From Macrococcus armenti (lineage in GTDB: Bacteria; Bacillota; Bacilli; Staphylococcales; Staphylococcaceae): a stretch of DNA of 64,000 nt. The translations under genes were made by a program, and so were the position numbers. Location: positions 2,140,327 to 2,204,326 of the forward strand of contig NZ_CP083608.1 of assembly GCF_020097135.1 (NCBI RefSeq). The letters are read 5' to 3'. Positions within the stretch are counted from its first letter, which is position 1; every line of letters begins with the position of its first letter. This document shows positions 35,618-42,122 of the stretch, piece by piece. The notes under the pieces are model-generated. The model saw only the letters and a program-made list of their open reading frames with translations, was not told the origin of the DNA and made no database searches.

Positions 35618-36487
35618 TTAGAAAATTGAATAAAATGAACTTAACACTGAATTCCCGATTTTTTCGGCAAAAATTCCGAATGAAATCAATAGTAACACAG
35701 CATATATAACAACGATTAAGAATGATGGTACCTTACTTTTATATAGCGACGAATACTTTCCAAAGAAATATACCGGAGAGAATAAAATTAATATCGTGCC
35801 TAAAGTTAGTATAATCATCCCGAACCCATACGATCCAATAACGATTAATAACATCGCAAATACGATTACACAAACGCTATAAGTATTAACAACTACAAAA
35901 TCAGAGAATGATTTCGCAAATGTAAGCGATGGATTAATTAAAAATTTAGAAAGTAAGAATTTAAAAGTAAAAACTAATGCAACTATCACAAAACCACTAA
36001 TTACAAATGTCATTGCTACGTCACTTTTAGAAGCCCCTAACATCGAAACGTCGTCAGGTGTTGCTATTGATAATAATATCCCGATAATAACAAGACCTGC
36101 AGCTACTAATATCCCATTTAGTGCTAGAGAGAAGAAGTGATTATTTGCAATTTCATCATCATGTGCACTGAATGCTTGTCGAAAGAATCCTTTCCCTTCA
36201 TTCACAAGTGCTTTTGATTGTTCATTCACTTGTTCTTTATTAATAATTGGAGCTGATTGTTGCTGATATTGTTGTGCAGGAGGCACTTGCTGCATTTGTT
36301 GTTGTGACTCCGGTGTTGATTGAGTATTATGTATAACTTGTTCTTTTTTAGGTTCATATGTCTTATTTTCATTTTGCGGTGCAGCATTTCCTTGCATCTC
36401 GGCACGTTGCACTCTAAGATCATTTCCACATTCTCCGCAAAATAAATCTTCACTACCTACAACACTGTTACATTTGTTACATTTCAT
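35618..36487 (-). CDS. Zinc-ribbon multi-spanning membrane protein, function unknown
   Basis: The 289-residue product has an N-terminal zinc ribbon (CNKCNS...CGECGN), a long Gln/Pro-rich linker (about residues 50-85) and five or six membrane segments from about residue 115 to the end. The start is the ATG at 36485-36487, eight bases after GGAGG; the earlier TTG is part of that site. It is the first gene of a pair with the TcaA-like protein. The shared zinc ribbon suggests that the two work together, possibly in an envelope response. I do not recognise a specific family role. Confidence 0.7.
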   Translation of the reverse strand: MKCNKCNSVVGSEDLFCGECGNDLRVQRAEMQGNAAPQNENKTYEPKKEQVIHNTQSTPESQQQMQQVPPAQQYQQQSAPIINKEQVNEQSKALVNEGKGFFRQAFSAHDDEIANNHFFSLALNGILVAAGLVIIGILLSIATPDDVSMLGASKSDVAMTFVISGFVIVALVFTFKFLLSKFLINPSLTFAKSFSDFVVVNTYSVCVIVFAMLLIVIGSYGFGMIILTLGTILILFSPVYFFGKYSSLYKSKVPSFLIVVIYAVLLLISFGIFAEKIGNSVLSSFYSIF

Positions 36488-36650
36488 AATTATTACCTCC
36501 AAATAAATATTTTCATTTCAATTATAGAATAAAAATATACTGTATTCTATGTAATAATTGAAAAATTATAACAAATTAAATAATTATCAACAATTTTAAT
36601 ATGTTAGTTTGTTATTTTATACATTATTTACAAATCATCTATGGTGAACA

Positions 36651-36684
36651 AAAAAAAGAGCTAGGCAAAAGCCTAGCTCTTTTC
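36651..36684 (-). terminator. Terminator downstream of tRNA-Ser
   Basis: Minus-strand AAGAGCTAGGC-TTTT-GCCTAGCTCTT followed by a run of Ts lies about 30 bases after the tRNA. Confidence 0.88.
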
Positions 36685-36715
36685 AATATATAAAGGTTTT
36701 TTAATGTCAAAATAA

Positions 36716-36808
36716 TGGCGGAGGAAGAGGGATTCGAACCCCCGCGAGCCGTTAAGCCCCTGTCGGTTTTCAAGACCGATCCCTTCAGCCGGACTTGGGT
36801 ATTCCTCC
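36716..36808 (-). tRNA. tRNA-Ser (UGA)
   Basis: The minus strand starts GGAGGAATACCCAAGTCCGG, has the anticodon loop CTTGAAA (anticodon TGA), a long class II variable arm (CAGGGGCTTAACGGCTC), the T-loop GGTTCGAATCC and acceptor end TTCCTCCG with CCA encoded (36718-36716). All stems pair. It lies upstream of the zinc-ribbon genes and reads UCN serine codons. Confidence 0.95.
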
Positions 36809-36908
36809 AAATAAGACAATATCAATCTTATTATAAATAACGTTTACTGTCAATAAAATATCTTAATATTTTTGTAGAAATTTTACACTTGAAATCTAGA
36901 GTAACAAA

Positions 36909-36936
36909 TTAAAAAGAGGCTCAAATAGCCTCTAAA
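36909..36936 (-). terminator. Terminator of the 35-residue peptide gene
   Basis: Minus-strand AGAGGCT-ATTTG-AGCCTCT followed by TTTTT lies immediately after the stop codon at 36939. Confidence 0.8.
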
Positions 36937-36938
36937 AA

Positions 36939-37046
36939 TTACTCTTCTGAACTCATATCTGTCGCAACTTCTGTTACTGCCTCTGCACATAAATACGTTC
37001 CAACGGCAATAGCCGATGCTCCAACAATTTTCATCAAGTTGTTCAT
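36939..37046 (-). CDS. Small hydrophobic peptide, 35 residues, function unknown
   Basis: The reading frame is MNNLMKIVGASAIAVGTYLC followed by AEAVTEVATDMSSEE. It has a good ribosome binding site (GAGGAGTGATTGAA before the ATG), a hydrophobic stretch at residues 7-20, an acidic C-terminus, and its own terminator directly after the stop codon, which together argue that it is a real gene. Charge pattern and size would suit a membrane-associated peptide. I do not recognise a family. It is divergent from the secreted 97-residue protein gene at 37250 and sits beside tRNA-Ser. Confidence 0.6.
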   Translation of the reverse strand: MNNLMKIVGASAIAVGTYLCAEAVTEVATDMSSEE

Positions 37047-37249
37047 TTCAATCACTCCTCAAAAAATCTATCGATTGGCTGAAATTACTTTTACTTATCA
37101 AACAGTTTTATAAACTGTAAAGTTACTTTACCCTTAAACCTTTACTTTAAACATCTGTACTCATTAACTATCTCTTATCCTTTATAAAACCTCGTTCACA
37201 TTTGATAATCTGCTATATTTTTGTACTAATATAAAAGGAGTGAAAGACA

Positions 37250-37543
37250 ATGAAATTTAAATCCATCGCTATCGTAGCCCTCACAGCTGGAACACTATCG
37301 ATTAACGAAGCACATGCAAGTACAATACATCAAAACGGTATTGCTCTACACGATGACTCTAAGTTACTTGAACACGAACTTACTTATGCAGACGTACTCG
37401 TTAACCAAAAAACTGATACAGCAACTAAAAATGTATTAAAAAAATATTTTGCGAACTTAGGGCTTTACAGCATCTCAGACATTGTTAAAAAAGCTAAAAT
37501 GGACGACCTTAATGTTACTAAATATGAGAAGTTCATTAAATAA
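37250..37543 (+). CDS. Small secreted protein, function unknown
   Basis: The 97-residue product has a classical signal peptide (MKFKSIAIVALTAGTLSINE, then AHA-S as a likely signal peptidase I site at residues 22-24). The mature protein of about 73 residues is helical and rich in Lys, Leu and Asp, without cysteines. The start has AAAGGAG nine bases upstream, and a terminator follows the stop. I do not recognise a family. Candidates would be a small exported adhesin or bacteriocin-like protein; nothing nearby supports either. Confidence 0.65.
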   Translation: MKFKSIAIVALTAGTLSINEAHASTIHQNGIALHDDSKLLEHELTYADVLVNQKTDTATKNVLKKYFANLGLYSISDIVKKAKMDDLNVTKYEKFIK

Positions 37544-37546
37544 TAT

Positions 37547-37573
37547 ATACCCTCGCCATTGACGAGGGTATTC
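37547..37573 (+). terminator. Terminator after the small secreted protein
   Basis: taccctcg-ccattga-cgagggta followed by ttcttt lies four bases after the stop codon at 37543. Confidence 0.8.
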
Positions 37574-37606
37574 TTTGATATAATATAGTTATATAGGAGG
37601 TGCAAT

Positions 37607-37786
37607 ATGGAAATATTATTATTCGGACTGATGATATTTGTCGTATGTATGGCCGCAAGTTATATAACTGCTTTATTAATCAATCGTTTTTCAAAAAACG
37701 AATATCGCTTTAACTTTAAATTTGCATTCTTTAATGCCCTTTTTTTTACAATCGCATATATTTTAATTATGTCTCTTACTAAGTAA
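37607..37786 (+). CDS. Small membrane protein, 59 residues, two membrane segments
   Basis: The frame begins MEILLFGLMIFVVCMAASYI and has a second hydrophobic segment at about residues 39-56, separated by a basic loop RFSKNEYRFNFKF. AGGAGG lies six bases before the ATG and a TATAAT-like element (ttgatataatatag) about 25 bases upstream. A terminator hairpin follows. All signals support a real gene. I do not recognise the family; topology suggests both ends on the same side of the membrane. Confidence 0.6.
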   Translation: MEILLFGLMIFVVCMAASYITALLINRFSKNEYRFNFKFAFFNALFFTIAYILIMSLTK

Positions 37787-37798
37787 ATCAATTAATTG

Positions 37799-37842
37799 TC
37801 TCTTTTAAACATCATTGTATCCATGTTTAAAAGAGATTTTTA
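37799..37842 (+). terminator. Terminator after the 59-residue membrane protein
   Basis: tctcttttaaacat / atgtttaaaagaga is a perfect 14-bp stem followed by tttttatttt. Confidence 0.85.
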
Positions 37843-37963
37843 TTTTAAAAAATTATGTCCTGTCTGATACAAACCTTTCAGAATATATTTTTTAATTCCC
37901 ACTATTTCTTATTTGTATTATAAATTTAGATTCTCTCATTAAATATTCTCAATGCTCTAATTA

Positions 37964-38366
37964 TGAATCGTCTACACTTAATTGGACAAATTCTATGAGA
38001 ATAGATATTGTTAACTTAAGAAAGTAGGCGATTCAAGACGAATGCTTATGTAAATAAGTTGAAAGAAAATAAAATGTTTCAAAGTATGTCCCGTAAAGGT
38101 AACTGTCTGGATAACTCTCCGATGGAAAGCTTTGTCGGTATCTTGAAACAAGAAGTATTCTACGGTAAGGTTTATGAAAATTATGAACAGCTTGAAGAAA
38201 CAATTAACGATTATATATGGTATTACAACAATAAACGAATTAAATCGAAACTAGAATGGTTAAGCCCTGTAGGGTTCAGAGAGAAGTGTGTAAATTTAAA
38301 AATTGCATAAAAAAGAGGAATGGATTTCTCCATTCCTAAAAAGTCTAACTTTCGGGGGTAACTTCA
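37964..38366 (+). mobile_element. IS3-family insertion sequence remnant, internally deleted
   Basis: Both ends look preserved. The left end starts TGAATCGTCTACACTTAATT and the right end, read inwards, starts TGAAGTTACCCCCGAAAGTT; both reach GGAC or AGAC at base 21-24, giving imperfect 24-bp terminal repeats. Only about 400 bp lie between them, against 1.2-1.5 kb for an intact element; everything from orfA to the middle of orfB is gone. No clear 3-bp target duplication is seen (tta / taa). The right end is 24 bp from the left att repeat of the guaA island. Confidence 0.7.
38026..38310 (+). pseudogene. IS3-family transposase OrfB, C-terminal fragment
   Basis: The frame encodes TNAYVNKLKENKMFQSMSRK, then GNCLDNSPMESFVGILKQE and a C-terminus with YIWYYNNKRIKSKLEWLSPV. 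These are the last 80-90 residues of an IS3-family integrase-type transposase, including the final glutamate of the DDE triad (in PMESF). The first two catalytic aspartates are missing, so the product cannot act as a transposase. The upstream boundary of the frame is approximate. A small hairpin (aggaatgg / ccattcct) follows the stop codon. Confidence 0.8.
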
Positions 38367-38390
38367 TAACCATTGCGGTTAAATGGTTTC

Positions 38391-38421
38391 TTATTTTTAC
38401 GCTTCTATTCCCACTCAATCG
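38391..38421. repeat. Left att repeat of the guaA island
   Basis: 31 bases identical to 42092-42122, where they form the last codons and downstream edge of guaA. The identity continues imperfectly into the guaA terminator on the left (cattgcggttaaatggtttc against catttcggttaaagggttta). This is the usual footprint of site-specific integration at a conserved gene end. Confidence 0.85.
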
Positions 38422-38512
38422 ACAACAAGAAAAATAGAAAAATCATATAGTTTCAAAACCTTATATATCAACGGTTTGAAGCGGTCATATTTTATATTGT
38501 GTTTCCTGGTGT

Positions 38513-38539
38513 TGCCCATTGCATTATAAATCTGCCCAT
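38513..38539 (+). repeat. TGCCCAT pair, possible integrase arm sites
   Basis: TGCCCAT occurs at 38513-38519 and 38533-38539, 20 bases apart. A third copy, in the longer form tgcccatttttt shared with the second, lies at 42029-42040 near the other att site. The placement on the island side of both ends suggests arm-type binding sites of a lost tyrosine integrase. Confidence 0.35.
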
Positions 38540-38721
38540 TTTTTGTACCTTGTCCACATTAAGAAAAGGAATGTAGTAAAAAAGTATTTTTATTTAAAAT
38601 AGGTATACAACTTTAATTAGAAAATAAGGCTTTAATACCTTTTAATTTCATTTTAACAGTGCCGCTACTTTTATCAAAAGTTGGCTACTTTTTGGCTATT
38701 TATAATTTACATCTCTTGTTT

Positions 38722-40218
38722 TTATCTATTTTTATCTACTATATAATTTTGCATATTTCTAATATCATGTTCTAAACTCGCTATCAATTCACTTCCATCT
38801 CTTTGTAGTCCATATTTAGTAGATCTGCTATCTCCATATTTTTCTACTATATTTTTTTCCATTAAAATTTTTATTCTCGTTTTTGCTATATATTCAGTTA
38901 GTCCTTCTAGTGCTTGTAATTCTTTCATTGTAGCAAATCCATTTTTTTCAATGTAACTAATTATTATTTTTTCTTCCTCGCTTAAATCTGTATAACTATC
39001 AATCAAATCTATCTTCCAAATCTTTAAGATTGTTTTTCCTTCATTACTTTGTATTTCAGGAATACGAAATTTATTCTGAGTAGCTACTTGAAATATTTTC
39101 ATCCCACCAGACCCGGCTCTTTCGCTGTATCCGGCTTTTCTAAATAACGTAACTATCGTCGTATTTCTTGCTTTTGTTTCTCCACCTCGAGCGAACTCTT
39201 CTTTTGTCACTAACATTTCTCCAGGGTTACTAAATACATAATGGTTTTTAAAGGCTTCTATTTTAATCGTTACATTATCTTCGTAGTCTGCATGAATTAA
39301 TGCATTAGCTAACGCTTCTCTTAAAGAAATCTCTACATCCCTTTTCGCACTTTCTCTCCTTTTGGTATCTTCGTTTAATTGGAAGTTATCTAGTACGGTG
39401 TTAACTAACTTCTCTAAAACTATATTATAAAAATTGAATAAATTCATTTCTGAATTGTTTATTTCTCCAGATGAAACTCTGTCAATCCATCTAGTCTCTA
39501 AGGTTTCTTGTATTCTATTCCTATAATCTAAATGATAGTTAGGATACACTGATAATATAGACTCTTCTTTACCAAAGAACAATAAAGCTCCTTTTTTTAA
39601 TTTATATTCTCCTGTAGTTCTATCCATACCTATCGCACCGTACTTTTTTAAAAATTCCCAGTTATCCATTTCCAAAATATTTAATTCTTCATTTCTGTCT
39701 TGAATTAATTCTTTATATTTCCTAATTGTTTTAACATCTAAATGCTCTAAATTAAAAAAATTAATTAACTCGGCGTCATTATTTGGATTAGCATCTCGTA
39801 GATATCTCCTAATTTCTTCTCCAGTCATACGTTGATCACTGTCATTCCTTCTAATATAAGAGTTACTTATATTACCTCTTATGTGTACTGGTTTACTATC
39901 AATAGGAGCTTCTGGGATATAAACTTCTATATATTCCATTTGCTCTTCTTTTAATATCTTTACGTTGTTTTGTTTTATATTGTTATAATTAGTATATTCA
40001 CGATCATTCGCTTGCGTAGTCAAATCTTTTAATATTTTTTCTATATTTTTTACTCCAGTTACCTTTAGTCCTGTCTTTTCTTCACTAATACCTAAATAAA
40101 CATATCCGCCTTTAGAATTCGAAAATGATGAATATGTCTCCCAAAATGACTTAGGAAGTCTATCCTCTGACTTTTTATATTCAACTTCAAACCCTTCTCG
40201 TTTTAGTTCTTTTTTCAT
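38722..40218 (-). CDS. AlbA_2 / HATPase_c_4 / winged-helix protein (RecG-like ATP-binding regulator family)
   Basis: The 498-residue product has an N-terminal AlbA_2 (Schlafen-type) domain (residues about 10-125; EVEYKKSEDRLPKSFWETYS, later GGYVYLGISEE). Then follows a middle region, a GHKL-type HATPase domain (about 285-400; N-box REALANALIHADY, FSNPGEML, ERAGSGGMKIF) and a C-terminal winged helix (about 425-490). Proteins of this type are usually annotated as transcriptional regulators or RecG-like; some Schlafen-type relatives act in phage defence. Start ATG at 40216-40218 follows AAAGGAG. The seven CTAG repeats upstream suggest autoregulation. It is the only large intact gene of the island. 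Confidence 0.8.
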   Translation of the reverse strand: MKKELKREGFEVEYKKSEDRLPKSFWETYSSFSNSKGGYVYLGISEEKTGLKVTGVKNIEKILKDLTTQANDREYTNYNNIKQNNVKILKEEQMEYIEVYIPEAPIDSKPVHIRGNISNSYIRRNDSDQRMTGEEIRRYLRDANPNNDAELINFFNLEHLDVKTIRKYKELIQDRNEELNILEMDNWEFLKKYGAIGMDRTTGEYKLKKGALLFFGKEESILSVYPNYHLDYRNRIQETLETRWIDRVSSGEINNSEMNLFNFYNIVLEKLVNTVLDNFQLNEDTKRRESAKRDVEISLREALANALIHADYEDNVTIKIEAFKNHYVFSNPGEMLVTKEEFARGGETKARNTTIVTLFRKAGYSERAGSGGMKIFQVATQNKFRIPEIQSNEGKTILKIWKIDLIDSYTDLSEEEKIIISYIEKNGFATMKELQALEGLTEYIAKTRIKILMEKNIVEKYGDSRSTKYGLQRDGSELIASLEHDIRNMQNYIVDKNR

Positions 40219-40232
40219 TGAATTTACTCCTT

Positions 40233-40345
40233 TATTTTCTAGAGGTTTTCTAGAGGTTTTCTAGAGGTTTTTGATTATTCTTTAGATTAAACCCTTAGTT
40301 TCTCTAGAAATTTCCTAGAGACTTTCTAGAGGTTAACTAGAGATT
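40233..40345 (-). repeat. Seven CTAG-centred 11-bp repeats upstream of the AlbA_2 gene
   Basis: CTAG starts at 40239, 40250 and 40261 (three identical units, minus-strand CTCTAGAAAAC or AAAT) and again at 40304, 40315, 40326 and 40337 (four degenerate units). Each step within a cluster is exactly 11 bases; the clusters are 43 bases apart and flank a 38-bp A/T-rich segment. All units therefore sit on nearly one face of the helix. The nearest unit is about 15-20 bases upstream of the start codon. The unit has no spacer, so it is not a CRISPR. Confidence 0.85.
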
Positions 40346-40421
40346 GGTTAGTAGGCTCACTTACAAAAGGTCGTTGTTTCAGCATGGTGTGGACATAATT
40401 ATTTAATACATTAATATGCAC

Positions 40422-40523
40422 TTAAGCCAACAATCCAATCTTCTCAAACATTTCATAAACCTACTTACACAAGACTAAGTTTCTAAAAATTTCTTTTACC
40501 ATTTTATTATTAAACATTGGCAT
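40422..40523 (-). pseudogene. Short frame interrupted by one stop codon
   Basis: Behind AAGGAGTGT the frame reads MPMFNNKMVKEIFRNLVLCK, then TAG (40463-40461), then continues in the same frame as VYEMFEKIGLLA before TAA. The ribosome binding site is good and the pattern is like small helical proteins of staphylococcal phages and islands. It may be a 33-residue gene broken by a nonsense mutation, or a real 20-residue peptide. Confidence 0.35.
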
Positions 40524-40700
40524 ACACTCCTTAAAGTCACTTAACGTTTTAACGGTGGTTAAAAGTAAAAGTTGAATCTTGTGTGAGCTGACTCGCTAGC
40601 TTAAAGACACATTATATTTATTATATTTCATTAATCAATTTATAACCATAAAAAACTACCCACCATATAGGTGGATAGTCAGCATAGCATTCAGATAGGT

Positions 40701-40764
40701 TAGTATTTGTTAGCAAATAGACGTTTTTGACAGGTTATTGACTCTAGTATTTTCTAGCAAATGG
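40701..40764. repeat. Imperfect 20-bp direct repeat in the island
   Basis: tagtatttgttagcaaatag (40701-40720) and tagtattttctagcaaatgg (40745-40764) match at 17 of 20 bases, 44 bases apart, about four helical turns. They lie downstream of the sigma-like gene. A protein-binding site pair is possible. Confidence 0.45.
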
Positions 40765-40906
40765 TAGGTCCCCCCTCACGTGTGAGAGATCTATATTTTT
40801 GGACAATCGATCCCATCACCGTTTCCAAAGTCTTTATATTTACCATCAATTTTTATGGTGGGGGTAGTGCATAGTAAAAAGTCCTACATTAAATGTATAG
40901 GCTTCA

Positions 40907-41248
40907 TTATTGCTTACTTATAATTTTAATTATTACATCATCATATACTTGTCTTACACGTCCCCTGGATAAGCTAAACACCTTCCCTACTTCTTCTAGT
41001 GTTCTGCCTTCACTCATCAAGTAGAATATGTAAAATTCTTTGTCAGTTCCAACCGCTTCAGCTAAATATAATATTTCGTTCATATAAGCTATATCATCAA
41101 TGTGTTCATTGATTGTATAGTGATCATCAATATTATTTGTAATAAAAAACGTATCTATATTATCATTTAATTCTAATGGTGTTGTTTCTATATTCAATTG
41201 ACTGTAATACTTAATAAACGTTTTTATATCTTCTACTTTCTGCTTCAT
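40907..41248 (-). CDS. Sigma-70 region 4-like HTH protein (phage/island type)
   Basis: The 113-residue product has a C-terminal helix-turn-helix like sigma factor region 4: SEGRTLEEVGKVFSLSRGRV near residues 78-97, followed by a short basic tail. The N-terminal part is helical and unassigned. Such proteins in staphylococcal phages and islands act as late-gene or packaging-gene activators. The start ATG overlaps the stop of the upstream gene by four bases (ATGA). The ribosome binding site (GGGG) is weak, so coupling is likely. The exact family is not certain. Confidence 0.6.
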   Translation of the reverse strand: MKQKVEDIKTFIKYYSQLNIETTPLELNDNIDTFFITNNIDDHYTINEHIDDIAYMNEILYLAEAVGTDKEFYIFYLMSEGRTLEEVGKVFSLSRGRVRQVYDDVIIKIISKQ

Positions 41249-41460
41249 ATAAGCCCCATAGAACGCTTGTACTTATTAATTAGCTTATTGCGTTCACGTT
41301 CTCTATTACGCTCTATACGTGCGTTATTTGATAGTATATAGAGTTCTTTACTTATCTTGTCTATCGTTTCATCTATCCTATACACGCCATTACTTTTCAT
41401 AAATCCCATAACTTCCTGGCGTTGCTTCAATGGATAACCTTCTAACAATCTTTTTACCAT
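41245..41460 (-). CDS. Small basic protein, function unknown, possibly 5'-truncated
   Basis: The 71-residue frame opens MVKRLLEGYPLKQRQEVMGF and is rich in Arg, Lys and Asn. It overlaps the downstream sigma-like gene by four bases. No ribosome binding site precedes the ATG at 41460, and the frame stays open nine codons further upstream to a stop at 41490. It directly abuts the 5'-truncated Abi_2 fragment on the other strand, so the original start may have been lost at a deletion junction near 41460. Confidence 0.45.
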   Translation of the reverse strand: MVKRLLEGYPLKQRQEVMGFMKSNGVYRIDETIDKISKELYILSNNARIERNRERERNKLINKYKRSMGLI

Positions 41461-41997
41461 TGATAATTTTATATCAGACGATTCATATCATCAAGAAGTA
41501 CCTTTGTGGGTACTAGTAAACTACTTAACTATAGGTAATGTTTATCACTTTTATAAATCTTTGGATGATGATTTATCTAAGGATATAGCAGAGTTTTTCG
41601 CTGATCGTTACGTTAGAGAAAGAAGACATCATCTATCTTTATCTACAAAAGACCTGAGGACTTTTATCAACTTTATTAAAACATTTAGAAATGTTTGTGC
41701 CCATGAGGAAAGATTATATGATTTACAAATTGTGCCTCCCATTATTTCAAAATACATAAATGCTTATAATAGAGAAGCGAATATAAATGTAACAAATGAC
41801 GAACTTTCTAAAGGCGATATGTTTTCACTTCTTTTTGTTTTGCGTTTTTATTTATGTAAAAAGACTATGATGATCTTATTAATCAAGTTGAGAATATACT
41901 TGATGAACATAGGTTAGATTTTACAGATAAAAGTTATAGGATGATTACTTCTAAGTTTGGCCTTCAAGATATAAAATTAAAAAAATTAAAGATTTAA
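41461..41997 (+). pseudogene. Abi_2 family abortive-infection protein (AbiD/AbiF-like), broken
   Basis: The frame contains the conserved PLWVLVNYLTIGNVYHFYKS and the RNVCAHEERLYDLQI segment (Abi_2 family, with the R-N-x-x-A-H motif). About the first half of a full-length protein (roughly 150 of 300 residues) is missing: the frame runs into the neighbouring gene with no start codon. A frameshift near 41858-41865 breaks the C-terminus; in the shifted frame it continues YDDLINQVENILDEHRLDFT and ends at 41997. Both lesions make it non-functional. Confidence 0.75.
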
Positions 41998-42060
41998 GCT
42001 ATAACCATAAAATGTCTTTCTCACACTTTGCCCATTTTTTAATTTTACAAACACAAAAAC

Positions 42061-42090
42061 AACCCTCTAACCATTTCGGTTAAAGGGTTT
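42061..42090 (-). terminator. guaA terminator
   Basis: Minus-strand AACCCTTTAACC-GAAA-TGGTTAGAGGGTT followed by GTTTTTG lies 15 bases after the guaA stop codon. One half of it is also found, diverged, next to the left att repeat at 38371-38390. Confidence 0.8.
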
Positions 42091-42091
42091 A

Positions 42092-42122
42092 TTATTTTTA
42101 CGCTTCTATTCCCACTCAATCG
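42092..42122. repeat. Right att repeat of the guaA island (in guaA)
   Basis: 31 bases identical to 38391-38421. They include the guaA stop codon and the codons for the terminal Ile-Glu-Trp-Glu, so integration leaves guaA intact. Confidence 0.85.

Larger units (their letters stand above)
38367..38721. other. Left end of the guaA island, no gene
   Basis: This stretch contains the left att repeat (38391-38421), two copies of TGCCCAT at 38513-38519 and 38533-38539, and the A/T-rich region beyond the 3' end of the AlbA_2 gene. An imperfect inverted repeat (gtttcaaaacc / cggtttgaagc) lies near 38450-38482. No coding frame is convincing. Confidence 0.6.
40219..40906. other. Non-coding centre of the guaA island
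   Basis: About 690 bases without a convincing intact gene. It holds the CTAG repeat array (40233-40345), a broken short frame (40422-40523), a hairpin actacccacc-atat-aggtggatagt near 40657-40681, a 20-bp imperfect direct repeat (40701-40720 and 40745-40764), and a palindromic segment cctcacgtgtgag near 40774-40786. Confidence 0.6.

Noticed and set aside
38059..38310. Complete small transposase-like gene
   Set aside because: Only the C-terminal part with one catalytic acidic residue is present, inside an internally deleted IS.
38391..38421. Truncated second copy of guaA
   Set aside because: Only 31 bases of guaA are present and they coincide with an integration footprint, so it is an att site and not a gene fragment from duplication.
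40233..40345. CRISPR array
   Set aside because: The repeats are only 11 bases, tandem and without spacers; no cas genes are near.
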